In this document: positions 1-7,726 of the stretch, piece by piece
How positions within the stretch are numbered: the stretch's first letter is position 1
How the letters are laid out: each line of letters starts with the position of its first letter
DNA from: Bacillota bacterium
Lineage (GTDB): Bacteria; Bacillota; Clostridia; Lachnospirales; Lachnospiraceae
Reading direction: 5' to 3'
Length of the DNA: 14,661 bases
Assembly: GCA_023437885.1 (NCBI GenBank)
Contig: JAEZFH010000243.1
Span: 1-14,661 of the forward strand
Translations under genes and position numbers: made by a program
Notes under the pieces: model-generated
What the model was told of the DNA's origin: nothing
What the model saw: the letters and a program-made list of their open reading frames with translations, nothing else
Database searches by the model: none

Positions 1-719
1 AAGCTGTAGTTGAAGCTTAGTCCCACCTGGCTGATAAAGGCAAAAACGAGTAAAAAATAGATCTGCCCGGATTCGAAGATATGAAACGGAGATTGTCTCT
101 TGTTTTTCTTTTTGTCACTGTCTGGTCCGGCAGCATGAGGGAGGCTGCTTACGGAAAGCTTCTCCGTTTCATCCTTCGGGAGCAGGCGGACAAACAGGAA
201 CAGAATAAAGAAGCTGATACAGCCCATGGCAAAAGCCAGATCAGGATTTTGCCTGACAATGATTCCGGAAAAGATTACGAATACGGCATAGCCAATGGTT
301 CCACCCATTCGAATTTTGGAAAAATCCAATTGGTTTTTATGGGCGCTTCGCAGAATAATTGCATCACTCAAGGGCACCAGCGAGGTATTAAAGACGGCCA
401 GCAGGGTAGAGGCAATCAAGAAGGAAGCAAAGGACTTACCGATATAAAAGCTCAGAATGGCCAGGGCGTTGCCGAGGACAACAATGGAGAGTACACCCTT
501 GCGTTTTCCTGTTTTATCACTGATTACTGCCCAGATCGGCTGTATCAGAATGGAGATGACCGGACCGATGGTCAGAAGAATGCCGATTTCAACTGCATTA
601 ATGCCTGCTTTCGAGAAATAGGAGCTTAGGTAGGGAGTATACATGGAAAAGGATATATAGATGAATGCATTGATCATAAGCAGATTTAAGCCGGTTTTAT
701 TGACAGTGAATTTCTTCAT
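1..719 (-). CDS. MFS transporter, N-terminal part (gene runs off the left edge)
   Basis: This minus-strand frame opens with ATG at 719-717 and stays open to the window edge, giving about 239 residues of an incomplete protein. It starts MKKFTVNKTGLNLLMINAF and shows about six hydrophobic segments (roughly residues 10-35, 43-65, 74-92, 96-118, 135-155 and 160-180). A charged cytoplasmic loop follows (about 181-213, rich in K, D and S), and a seventh segment begins near residue 220. The loop between the second and third segments contains DKTGKRKG (residues 68-75), an MFS motif-A type signature. The pattern fits the LacY-like MFS_1_like group of proton-coupled sugar or nucleoside transporters; the substrate cannot be told. 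A GAGGAG ribosome binding site lies about 8 bases before the ATG. The gene is divergent from the ThrE-type exporter genes. The plus-strand open frame at 81-629 is an antisense shadow of it. Confidence 0.85.
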   Translation of the reverse strand, partial: MKKFTVNKTGLNLLMINAFIYISFSMYTPYLSSYFSKAGINAVEIGILLTIGPVISILIQPIWAVISDKTGKRKGVLSIVVLGNALAILSFYIGKSFASFLIASTLLAVFNTSLVPLSDAIILRSAHKNQLDFSKIRMGGTIGYAVFVIFSGIIVRQNPDLAFAMGCISFFILFLFVRLLPKDETEKLSVSSLPHAAGPDSDKKKNKRQSPFHIFESGQIYFLLVFAFISQVGLSFNYS

Positions 720-1053
720 AGGTAATCTCCTCGTCTGTGTTGATATAATGATTAAAGTATAAACAGGAAAGCATAGGCGTGCATCTGCATAGGACTGTTA
801 CAGAAAGACGTGTAATATATCAAATGATACATGATGTTGGAACAAATGAAAAGAAAAATAAATCGTGCTTCATACATCTTTTATTCTGGATATCATTTGT
901 GGTAAAATAGACAAGAAATCTTAGAGAAGTGCCAGGATGGGCAGTTTGAATTATGACAGCGTAATTCACAAAGAGAATGTCACGCAAATTCACAATGCAG
1001 ATTTTGTTTCGATGTCCGAATTCGCAGTTCCCGGCAGAACGGAGTAATCTATT
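720..1053. other. Divergent intergenic region between the MFS gene and the exporter genes
   Basis: No gene is seen in these 334 bases. On the left is the MFS leader. A 9-bp inverted repeat, CAAATGATA (821-829) and TATCATTTG (891-899), could be a pair of operator half-sites. TAAAAT at 903-908 is a possible -10 box for the rightward genes but has no convincing -35 box. Three degenerate direct repeats (954-970, 978-994, 1013-1026; rough core AATTCRCA) precede the exporter start and are entered separately. Confidence 0.5.
954..1026 (+). repeat. Three degenerate direct repeats upstream of the ThrE-type genes
   Basis: TGACAGCGTAATTCACA (954-970), TGTCACGCAAATTCACA (978-994) and TGTCCGAATTCGCA (1013-1026) share a TGWC...AATTCRCA pattern. 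Spacing is 24 and 35 bases between starts. The third copy shares the 13-mer CCGAATTCGCAGT with 9358-9370. The role is unknown: they may be regulator sites or remnants of a dispersed intergenic repeat. Confidence 0.4.
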
Positions 1054-1821
1054 ATGAACTATAAGGTAGTATTTAAAACGGCAATGCTGGCAGGTGAAAT
1101 CATGGCGCAGAGCGGAGCCGAAACTTATCGGGTAGAGGATACGATGATACGAATTCTAAAATCCACGGGCCTTACCTCGGTGGAGGTCTATGCAACTACC
1201 ACGGGTATTGTCGCAACCTTGTCGGACCCTTCCATTGAAGCGGTTACCGGCGTAAAAAGAATTACCAACCGGTCCAATAATCTGAGCCGGATTAATGATG
1301 TAAACCAGATTTCTCGAAATATCTGCGACGGGGTAATCACTGCTGCGCAAGCCTGTGAAAAGCTGGAGCAGATAAGATACAGCAGAACCTATTCCAATAT
1401 GACGATCACTATAGCAACCATTATATCCATGGGCGGCTTTGTCGGATTGTTCGGAGGATCATGGCTGGACTGCATTCTTGCCGGAGTCAACGGCATTTTC
1501 ATTGTTCTGATCGGGAAATTTGCTGATAACCGGATAGGGAGTGCCTTCATTATTGATATGGCGAAAAGCTTTGTCGTTGCCTTTATGACTATGGTTTTTG
1601 CGAAATATATTGCCGGAGCTGACCGCAGTTTGATAATCATAGGCTCGATCATGCCGCTGGTACCTGGGATACCGATTACGAATGCCATTCGGGATACGCT
1701 CCAGGGGGATTACAGTTCCGGAACGGCCAGAGCCGTAGAAGCCTTTGTCATATCACTGGGGATTGCGGTGGGAGTTGGCCTCAGTATGGGCTTCTTTAAT
1801 TTCATAGAAAGGATGTTTTAA
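1054..1821 (+). CDS. ThrE/YjjP-type exporter, large subunit (DUF1212)
   Basis: This 255-residue protein fits the ThrE N-terminal family (DUF1212, YjjP-like). These proteins work with a small YjjB-like partner in amino-acid or dicarboxylate export: ThrE exports threonine and serine in Corynebacterium, and YjjPB is linked to succinate export in E. coli. The first 110 residues are soluble and carry the family's conserved opening (SGAETYRVEDTMIRIL, about residues 20-35). About five hydrophobic segments follow, near 117-135, 138-155, 163-183, 190-208 and 225-250. A glycine/proline-rich stretch (GSIMPLVPGIPITNAIRDT, about 197-215) is typical of the fold. GGAG at 1041-1044 lies 9 bases before the ATG. 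The partner gene starts two bases after this stop codon, so the pair is almost certainly co-translated. The exported substrate is not determinable. Confidence 0.88.
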   Translation: MNYKVVFKTAMLAGEIMAQSGAETYRVEDTMIRILKSTGLTSVEVYATTTGIVATLSDPSIEAVTGVKRITNRSNNLSRINDVNQISRNICDGVITAAQACEKLEQIRYSRTYSNMTITIATIISMGGFVGLFGGSWLDCILAGVNGIFIVLIGKFADNRIGSAFIIDMAKSFVVAFMTMVFAKYIAGADRSLIIIGSIMPLVPGIPITNAIRDTLQGDYSSGTARAVEAFVISLGIAVGVGLSMGFFNFIERMF

Positions 1822-1822
1822 T

Positions 1823-2260
1823 ATGCTTATACAGGGAATCAGTGCTTTTTTCGCAACGGCAGCCTTCTCCATCCTGTTTTATCTGCCGAAAAGGTATATT
1901 ATTCATGCGGGTATGACCGGAGGGTTGGGCTGGTTTATCTATCTGGTGAGCCTTGAATATATGAACGACAAGGTGCTTGCAACCTTAACTGCAACACTGC
2001 TGGTGGCTTTGGCAGCCCACATTTTAGCAAGAGTATATAAGACACCGGTGACCATGTTTTTGATACCGGGAGTAATTCCCTTTGTTCCCGGTGCGGGGAT
2101 GTATCAGATTGTACTCAGTATCGTAGAGGGGAATGTGGAACGCACTTCCTTCTACTTCTTTGAAACCTTGCAGATTGCAGGGGCCATTGCCCTGGGCATT
2201 TTCATCATTGACACCTTCTTCAGGAAAAAGGGCAAGGGGCCTGTTAAACCTAATTCGTAA
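1823..2260 (+). CDS. ThrE/YjjB-type exporter, small subunit (DUF3815)
   Basis: This 145-residue, very hydrophobic protein fits the ThrE C-terminal family (DUF3815, YjjB-like). In some bacteria it is fused to the large subunit; here the two halves are separate. Four to five membrane segments are visible (about 3-22, 28-46, 52-70, 76-97 and 115-135). The motif FLIPGVIPFVPGAGMY (about residues 78-93) mirrors the VPGIPITNAI stretch of the partner, as expected from internal duplication in this family. The start ATG is preceded by an AAAGGAT ribosome binding site lying inside the end of the previous gene. A 12-bp hairpin ends the unit about 35 bases downstream, so this looks like a two-gene operon. 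Confidence 0.88.
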   Translation: MLIQGISAFFATAAFSILFYLPKRYIIHAGMTGGLGWFIYLVSLEYMNDKVLATLTATLLVALAAHILARVYKTPVTMFLIPGVIPFVPGAGMYQIVLSIVEGNVERTSFYFFETLQIAGAIALGIFIIDTFFRKKGKGPVKPNS

Positions 2261-2294
2261 AATTAAGCAGTTTTTACGATGGAATAATATAAGG

Positions 2295-2331
2295 ACAAAG
2301 AGGATTGCTGCACGGTAATCCTCTTTGTTAT
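2295..2331 (+). terminator. Intrinsic terminator of the exporter operon
   Basis: ACAAAGAGGATT (2295-2306) and AATCCTCTTTGT (2317-2328) form a perfect 12-bp stem with a 10-base loop. It is followed by TATT, with the 3' arm itself ending in T-rich sequence. The U-tract is short, but the stem and its position after the small-subunit gene support a terminator, possibly working on both strands. Confidence 0.75.
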
Positions 2332-2399
2332 TCAGGCGGAGTCTAAATCACTTGCCATAGCCATTTATGCATTTTCCGGCACCAGTTATCTAATTTCTC

Positions 2400-2428
2400 T
2401 TGGAGATTCAAAAATACTTCATTATAAT
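2400..2428 (+). promoter_or_regulatory. Candidate sigma-A promoter of the LytTR-ABC operon
   Basis: A perfect TATAAT (2423-2428) lies 17 bases after TTGGAG (2400-2405), a half-matching -35 box. The predicted transcript would begin near 2435, immediately before or within the AAAAGGGGG ribosome binding site, so the leader would be extremely short. Confidence 0.4.
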
Positions 2429-2448
2429 ATTTCAAAAGGGGGATGACA

Positions 2449-3159
2449 ATGCTTGTAATAGGAATATGCGACGGCGATACCGCCGTTCGTGTTATGCTCT
2501 CCAATTTCATAAAAAGGTACCGAGAGGAAACAGGCTTGAACATTCAAGTCCTTTCTTATGATAACGGCGAAAAACTGCTGCGGCATTATCCCCTTGAGAT
2601 GGATTTGATCTTTCTTGAAATACCATTTGCAAAAATGAACGGGATTGAAATTGCGAGGCGTATCCGGAAAGCGGACACACAGGTTGGAATCGTATTCTTA
2701 ACAACTGTTTTGAATCATGTGCTGGAGGCTTATGAGGTACGTGCGGATAATTATTTAATAAAACCGCTGCGCTATTCCCGGTTTTTGGAGGAAGTGGAAC
2801 AGGCCCGTATGCGCCGGGGGCAAAATAGATTTTTTATCGAAACAAATACAAATGGTGTTTATAAAATCTATGCGAAATCCATCTGCTTTATAGAAACGGA
2901 AGAGCACAACACCCGTATCCATACGGAAACGGCTTCAATTCTAAGCTATAAACGCATGAAAGAACATGAGCAGATATTATTTGAGCAATATTTTATCCGC
3001 TGTCACACCGGTTATATTGTAAACCTTTTATTTATGGAAAAGATGGAAAAAAGCGATCTCGTTCTGGCAACGGGCCAGCGCATTCCGGTCAGCCGGCAAA
3101 GACGTACAAAGGTGTTAGAGGGGATAAGAGAATTGTATTCCGAGGGGGTGGAGAAATGA
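2449..3159 (+). CDS. LytTR-family response regulator with Glu in place of the phospho-acceptor Asp
   Basis: This is a 236-residue regulator with an N-terminal receiver-like domain (about 1-118) and a C-terminal LytTR DNA-binding domain (about 127-230). I chose ATG 2449 over ATG 2443 because AGGGGG (2437-2442) is then 6 bases upstream instead of touching the start. In the receiver, the usual acidic pair is D8 followed by G9 (CDGD). The segment that normally reads FLDI..MNG reads FLEI..MNG, so residue 57 is Glu (GAA, 2617-2619) where phosphorylation would occur. T85/T86 and K105 (YLIKP) are kept. The domain may therefore be locked in an active-like state or respond to something other than phosphate. 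No histidine kinase gene is present nearby. The stop overlaps the start of the first ABC gene (ATGA), so it probably controls the exporter operon; that role is inferred. Confidence 0.85.
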   Translation: MLVIGICDGDTAVRVMLSNFIKRYREETGLNIQVLSYDNGEKLLRHYPLEMDLIFLEIPFAKMNGIEIARRIRKADTQVGIVFLTTVLNHVLEAYEVRADNYLIKPLRYSRFLEEVEQARMRRGQNRFFIETNTNGVYKIYAKSICFIETEEHNTRIHTETASILSYKRMKEHEQILFEQYFIRCHTGYIVNLLFMEKMEKSDLVLATGQRIPVSRQRRTKVLEGIRELYSEGVEK

Positions 3160-4973
3160 AAAAAATCAAAGAGAATATTCTGACGGTCGGATGGTCGATT
3201 AAGCTGGCCTTTCACATCAATGCCGGTATTTTACTTGGCTGGGGATTTTTAAGCATTATGCTTTCGATACTGCCGGCGATTGCGCTTAATTACAACCGGC
3301 AGACGGTATCGATCATCTCAAGCTACCTTTCAACGGGAAGCGGAAGTTACCAGGATGTGGTTTTATCAATCCTAATTCTTGGAGTAATTCTCACTGCCGT
3401 AGGCATCTCGAAGCGTATAAACGGTAATTTCCTATATTTTATCATGTATGACGCTTACTATTTCGGACTGGAAGAACACATGATGGATATTGTCCAGCGA
3501 ATAGAAATTAAAACCCTTATGGACAAAAAATACCGCGATGACCATCATGCGGTAATGGGGAGATGCGGAGCCCTGGCGGACTTCATGAGCTCAGGCTGCT
3601 TATTTCTTTCCAAATTGGTAGGAGCGGTTTCACTTTTAATTGTCGCCGCCCAAACTTCTCTTGTTATTTTCTGTATTTCCACAGGGTACATAATTGCAAT
3701 ACTGCTTTTGAACTATCTGTCCGCCGACCGACTGAGATGGGACGGGCGGCCGTACAACGAAGCATCACGCCTTTCCAATCATTATCAGGGCTCGGTTATG
3801 TCCTCCGGCGTAGCAAAGGAGCTGCGCGTATATGATTTGGGAAAAGAGACGATTGAAAAATGGGATAAATCATATGATAAAATTGAGGAGATAGACAGGA
3901 GATATGTTAAGGTACGCCAGCTTGTCACCCTGATTAGCGGCATCGGATTTTATGTTTTTATGACAGGAATGATGGCTTATTGCATTTACCGGGTAGCGGA
4001 TGGTGGCATGTCTGTGGATGTGTTTCTCATGCTTTATGTGATGGGGCAGAGTATAAGCGAAGTTACACAGATTCTCTCCTCCAGCTTTCAGGAAGCCGAC
4101 AGAGGATTGTATTTTCTAAATCTGCAGCGTAAATTTCTAAAGGCTGTTCCCAAAACCGCAGAAGACTGGACGGAGGGCTTTGAACCTGCCGGCGAGGACG
4201 TAGTATTCGAAGCGGATTCAATATGCTTTTCCTATGACGATGAACATGAGGTTTTGAGCAGCTTGTCTTTCAAAATAAACAGGGGTGAAACCATCGCCCT
4301 TGTGGGTGTGAACGGGAGCGGCAAGACAACGCTTGTAAAGCTTCTGATAGGATTGTTTGCTCCTGCAAAGGGCAAGCTCAGTTTTTATGGAAAGCCGTAT
4401 GACAGCCGCACGCGCGGAGCAGTGATTCAAAAAGTAGGAATGTTTTTTCAGGACTTTCACATATTTCATGCCACTCTGCGGGAAAATGTCGGGTTCGGGG
4501 ATTTAAAGAATCTTGGGAATACAGAACGAATCCGACTTGCAATGCAAAAGGGCGGAGCGGAGAAGCTCCCATCCCGCTTTCCGAAAGGCTTGGAACAATG
4601 GCTCCTGCGCAATGTTATGAAAGACGGAGCCATGCTCTCCGGCGGTGAGAAGCAGCGTGTGGCAGTGTCCAGAGCACATATGAGCGATAAGGAAATATTG
4701 ATTTTTGACGAGCCTGCCGCGGCTCTTGACCCCATCGCCGAGATGAAGCAATTTGAAGCCATACGTGAAAAAATAGAAGGCAGGACGGCGATACTTATCA
4801 GCCATCGGGTCGGGTTCGCACGGCTTGCGGACAGAATTATCGTATTGGATGCCGGAAGACTTGCGGAAGCAGGCACGCATGAGGAGCTGATGTCACAAGG
4901 CGGGATTTATGCCGGATTCTTCCATGAGCAGGCCCAGTGGTATGAAACGGAAGGAGGCGAAACACATGAGTAA
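3156..4973 (+). CDS. ABC exporter half-transporter 1 (membrane domain fused to ATPase)
   Basis: This 605-residue protein has an N-terminal membrane domain (about 1-330, with hydrophobic segments near 20-45, 68-85, 150-190, 255-280 and 285-305) and a C-terminal ABC ATPase. Walker A is GVNGSGKTT (384-392), the Q-loop is in FFQDF, the signature is LSGGEKQR from residue 494, Walker B is EILIFDEP with D518 and E519, and the H-loop is ISHR with H550. All catalytic residues are present. It overlaps the LytTR gene by four bases, and the second exporter gene starts inside its 3' end. It most likely forms a heterodimer with the next protein, exporting a peptide, drug or lipid-like compound; no precursor-peptide or modification gene is visible to narrow this. 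Its C-terminal tail (EQAQWY) is nearly the same as the partner's. Confidence 0.9.
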   Translation: MKKIKENILTVGWSIKLAFHINAGILLGWGFLSIMLSILPAIALNYNRQTVSIISSYLSTGSGSYQDVVLSILILGVILTAVGISKRINGNFLYFIMYDAYYFGLEEHMMDIVQRIEIKTLMDKKYRDDHHAVMGRCGALADFMSSGCLFLSKLVGAVSLLIVAAQTSLVIFCISTGYIIAILLLNYLSADRLRWDGRPYNEASRLSNHYQGSVMSSGVAKELRVYDLGKETIEKWDKSYDKIEEIDRRYVKVRQLVTLISGIGFYVFMTGMMAYCIYRVADGGMSVDVFLMLYVMGQSISEVTQILSSSFQEADRGLYFLNLQRKFLKAVPKTAEDWTEGFEPAGEDVVFEADSICFSYDDEHEVLSSLSFKINRGETIALVGVNGSGKTTLVKLLIGLFAPAKGKLSFYGKPYDSRTRGAVIQKVGMFFQDFHIFHATLRENVGFGDLKNLGNTERIRLAMQKGGAEKLPSRFPKGLEQWLLRNVMKDGAMLSGGEKQRVAVSRAHMSDKEILIFDEPAAALDPIAEMKQFEAIREKIEGRTAILISHRVGFARLADRIIVLDAGRLAEAGTHEELMSQGGIYAGFFHEQAQWYETEGGETHE

Positions 4974-6750
4974 GCTGAAAACAATTGTGAAAGCCTTTAA
5001 GATCAGCATAAAAATTAAAGGCGCGGCGTCGATGGCAGTCAGCCTTCTTGGATTTCCCGCCGCACTTCTGCCTGTTCTGCTGGCTGGCCGATTAAGAGCG
5101 CTCACAGATGAATTGCAGCTTCTGATGGGTTCAAAGGGGAGTGCTGCTCCCGCATTGACGGTATTTGCTTTACTGGCAGGATTATACGTTGTACAGGTTA
5201 TCATCACGAATTTGGGGCAATACACAAATGGTCTGGATGAAATAAAAATTCAAAGGTATATCAAGCATACCATCATGCGCCATAAATGTGAGGTGCGGTA
5301 TAAGTATATTGAGAATTATGACGATTTTCAAAAGCGCATCGCTTTTACCGAGGAGTTTGCGGGATTTACAATGGCAAGATGCATTGGAAGCATGATAACA
5401 ATCCTACAGCTGTTTGTGTCATTTATTGGAGCAGCCTTTGCTCTATGGGGCATTAGTCCAATCATTGTTATTATTCTTTTTGTCACAAGTATTCCGGCGG
5501 CGGTTCTCGCTTATTTACAACAGGATGAAACCTTTCGTGTCAGGACAAAATGGATGGAAGAGGGAGCGCTTGCGATTCATTATTTTTCTCTGATGGCCGG
5601 GAATAGTTCACTTGACGGGCTGCAGGAGATACGGCATTTCGCTTTGTTCGATTACTTAAAAGCGCGGTGGCGGGCAATTGCCGATGAATATATCGGCAAG
5701 AAGAATAAGGTGATGGTAAAACATGTAAAGTATAATACTGCCGCTGATTTTCTTAGAAGTGCGGTTTATATCGGGATCCTGTTGCTGGCGGCCTGGTCAA
5801 TCTACAAAAATCCTGCCATTGGTTTGGGCGCCTTTACCTTAGTTTTCGCACTGTCCGGACAGCTGCAAACGGTTACAGGAGATTTTTTGGTGGGTATTAT
5901 GGTGCTTGCCCAAAACATTCCCTATATGCAGGAGTTTTTTTACCTGGAGGAGCTGGAACGCGAGCCGTATGAGAGTGAAGAGGACAGTCCGCAGAATTCC
6001 GGTGATATTTCTTTTGAGAATATTAACTTTTCGTATCCCAATTCGGATGCAGAGGTGTTAAAGGAGATTACCGTCAAAATAAAAGAAGGTGAGAAGATTG
6101 CCGTTGTCGGAGAAAATGGAAGCGGCAAATCAACGTTTATCAGTCTGCTTTGCGGAATGTTTGCCCCCAAAACAGGCAGTATCAGCATTGGAGGCGTTAA
6201 TGTTTCTGCCAATCCTACGGCAGCGCGCAATATGATTTCCGTTGTCTTTCAAGACTTTGCCCATTACGAAGCAAGTTTAAGAGAAAATATTACGATTTCA
6301 GATAAAAACCGCAATGCAAGTGATGAGGAAATAATGGATTTATTGAAAAGAATTAATGTAAGTGATGTGGTGGAAGAACAGCCCCATGGGCTTGATGAGA
6401 TGGTCGGTTCTTTTTCTGATAAGGCAAATAATCTCTCCGGAGGCCAATGGCAGAAAATTTCCATAGCACGGGCCGCATACCGGGAAAGTGCAAGGATAAT
6501 GATTCTTGACGAGCCGACCTCTGCACTGGATCCCATTGCCGAAGCCCAATTATATAGGAATTTTGCAGAATTGACCGGAGAGAAGACAACGATACTCATT
6601 TCCCATCGGCTTGGTATTACAGCCATTGTTGACAGAATTCTTGTGTTCAAGGACGGCGAAATAATTGAAGATGGTTCTCACAGACAGCTGATGGCACAAA
6701 ACGGCCATTATGCGGGAATGTATCGGGCACAGGCTCAGTGGTATGCTTAA
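4966..6750 (+). CDS. ABC exporter half-transporter 2 (membrane domain fused to ATPase)
   Basis: This 594-residue protein is read from ATG 4966, which has AAGGAGG (4951-4957) 8 bases upstream; an earlier in-frame ATG at 4909 has no such site. The gene overlaps the previous one by 8 bases. A membrane domain occupies about 1-320 (segments near 22-42, 66-85, 140-165, 170-187, 265-285 and 290-315). The ATPase has Walker A GENGSGKST (382-390), signature LSGGQ (490-494), Walker B with D515 and E516, and an H-loop with H547. All needed residues are present, so both ATP sites of a heterodimer could be active. It ends RAQAQWYA, close to the partner's tail, which suggests origin by tandem duplication. 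Only 9 bases separate it from the convergent AraC-type gene, and no terminator is seen there. Confidence 0.9.
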   Translation: MSKLKTIVKAFKISIKIKGAASMAVSLLGFPAALLPVLLAGRLRALTDELQLLMGSKGSAAPALTVFALLAGLYVVQVIITNLGQYTNGLDEIKIQRYIKHTIMRHKCEVRYKYIENYDDFQKRIAFTEEFAGFTMARCIGSMITILQLFVSFIGAAFALWGISPIIVIILFVTSIPAAVLAYLQQDETFRVRTKWMEEGALAIHYFSLMAGNSSLDGLQEIRHFALFDYLKARWRAIADEYIGKKNKVMVKHVKYNTAADFLRSAVYIGILLLAAWSIYKNPAIGLGAFTLVFALSGQLQTVTGDFLVGIMVLAQNIPYMQEFFYLEELEREPYESEEDSPQNSGDISFENINFSYPNSDAEVLKEITVKIKEGEKIAVVGENGSGKSTFISLLCGMFAPKTGSISIGGVNVSANPTAARNMISVVFQDFAHYEASLRENITISDKNRNASDEEIMDLLKRINVSDVVEEQPHGLDEMVGSFSDKANNLSGGQWQKISIARAAYRESARIMILDEPTSALDPIAEAQLYRNFAELTGEKTTILISHRLGITAIVDRILVFKDGEIIEDGSHRQLMAQNGHYAGMYRAQAQWYA

Positions 6751-6759
6751 TCCTATGGA

Positions 6760-7587
6760 TCAGCGGTTAATCAGCCGGTACTGTGTCGGAGTCATTCCCA
6801 CGTACTGCTTAAATTGGCGCATAAAATGCTCCTCATTCTCATAGCCGCACCTGACAGCGATATCACGGATGGTATCGCTGGTCGCAATTAATGAGGTTTT
6901 TGCATATTGGAGCTTGCAGGAAATAACGTCGGCTATGCAGGTGGTTCCAAAGGCCTGCCGATATAGCCGCTGAAAATGAGAGGGGCTCAGATTTACCTGG
7001 CGGGACAGGCGTGTTACGGTCCACTTCTCTTCGGGATGGCGATAAATCAGGGAACGGAGATTCAGCAGTTCATCATAATAGCCGTATATTTGAGTGTCCT
7101 GGGGTTGGTAAGCGGATAATTCGATGATTTTTACAAACAAGAGCCTCAGAAGCAAATCCATGGATTCTACCCGCCTTGCGTTGGTGGAAATGTATTCCAG
7201 ATATAATTCTTTTATTATTTTGCCCAACTGCTTGGTGGAAGGAAGCTGTATCAGGGTATCCAGGGGCAGGAGATGGAGGTCAGGATCCGCCTTTGCGTCA
7301 AAATGAATGAAATCATTGGCATAGCCGGTACCGTTAGCACGATAGATCTGGGAGGTACCCTGGTTAAAAATGATGGCGGAGTTCTTTGCCGCGCTATATT
7401 CTGTTCCATCCAGCCAAAGAATGGCGGGGGTTTTAAAATACAGAAAGAGATAGTCACCGGAACCGTTAGGGCGGTTAATGGAAAACTGGCTGCTGTGGGT
7501 GTAATTTAAACCGATAGCATGAACAATCATCATGGGCTCCATTCTATAAAAAGTCGGATTCATCAGTACGAAAACATCATATATCAT
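6760..7587 (-). CDS. AraC-family transcriptional regulator, probably of the arabinofuranosidase gene
   Basis: From ATG 7587 this encodes 275 residues. A TTG six codons earlier and internal ATG codons near 7530 (one pair with GGAG just upstream) are other possible starts, so the N-terminus is uncertain. The N-terminal 150 residues look like an AraC sugar-sensing cupin-type domain (RPNGSGDYLFLYFKTPA). The C-terminal 90 residues hold two helix-turn-helix units: about 188-210 (WTVTRLSRQVNLSPSHFQRL) and 238-260 (IRDIAVRCGYENEEHFMRQF), ending in GMTPTQYR, the classical AraC signature. The gene is divergent from the GH51 arabinofuranosidase and shares a 139-bp control region containing an inverted repeat, so control of that enzyme by an arabinose-type signal is the likely role. 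It is convergent with the ABC operon and probably unrelated to it. Confidence 0.88.
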   Translation of the reverse strand: MIYDVFVLMNPTFYRMEPMMIVHAIGLNYTHSSQFSINRPNGSGDYLFLYFKTPAILWLDGTEYSAAKNSAIIFNQGTSQIYRANGTGYANDFIHFDAKADPDLHLLPLDTLIQLPSTKQLGKIIKELYLEYISTNARRVESMDLLLRLLFVKIIELSAYQPQDTQIYGYYDELLNLRSLIYRHPEEKWTVTRLSRQVNLSPSHFQRLYRQAFGTTCIADVISCKLQYAKTSLIATSDTIRDIAVRCGYENEEHFMRQFKQYVGMTPTQYRLINR

Positions 7588-7726
7588 TGTTGTTTCCCGT
7601 GTCAATATGCTATAACAAATGGTATCAATGACTAATTAATGATTAAGGGAGCAAAAACATCCAAGACATTGTTCTTAATCATCATTAATACAAATCATCA
7701 TATATCATGTATGGAGGAGGAGCAGA
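7588..7726. promoter_or_regulatory. Shared control region of the AraC-type regulator and arabinofuranosidase genes
   Basis: This divergent region carries an inverted repeat, ATGATTAAG (7639-7647) and CTTAATCAT (7674-7682), with arm starts 35 bases apart, in an A/T-rich stretch with further ATCAT repeats (7690-7706). Two half-sites spaced by about three helical turns would suit an AraC dimer. No good -35 box is visible for the arabinofuranosidase gene, as often found where an activator is needed. GGAGGAGG (7713-7720) is that gene's ribosome binding site. Confidence 0.5.

Noticed and set aside
81..629. Plus-strand open frame of 182 codons
   Set aside because: It is antisense to a clear membrane transporter frame on the minus strand and its translation is low-complexity and hydrophilic with no family features.
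2507..2704. Minus-strand small open frame within the LytTR gene
   Set aside because: Antisense shadow without a ribosome binding site.
4466..4880. Minus-strand open frames inside the ABC transporter gene
   Set aside because: Shadows of the conserved ATPase domain reading; no start signals or family features.
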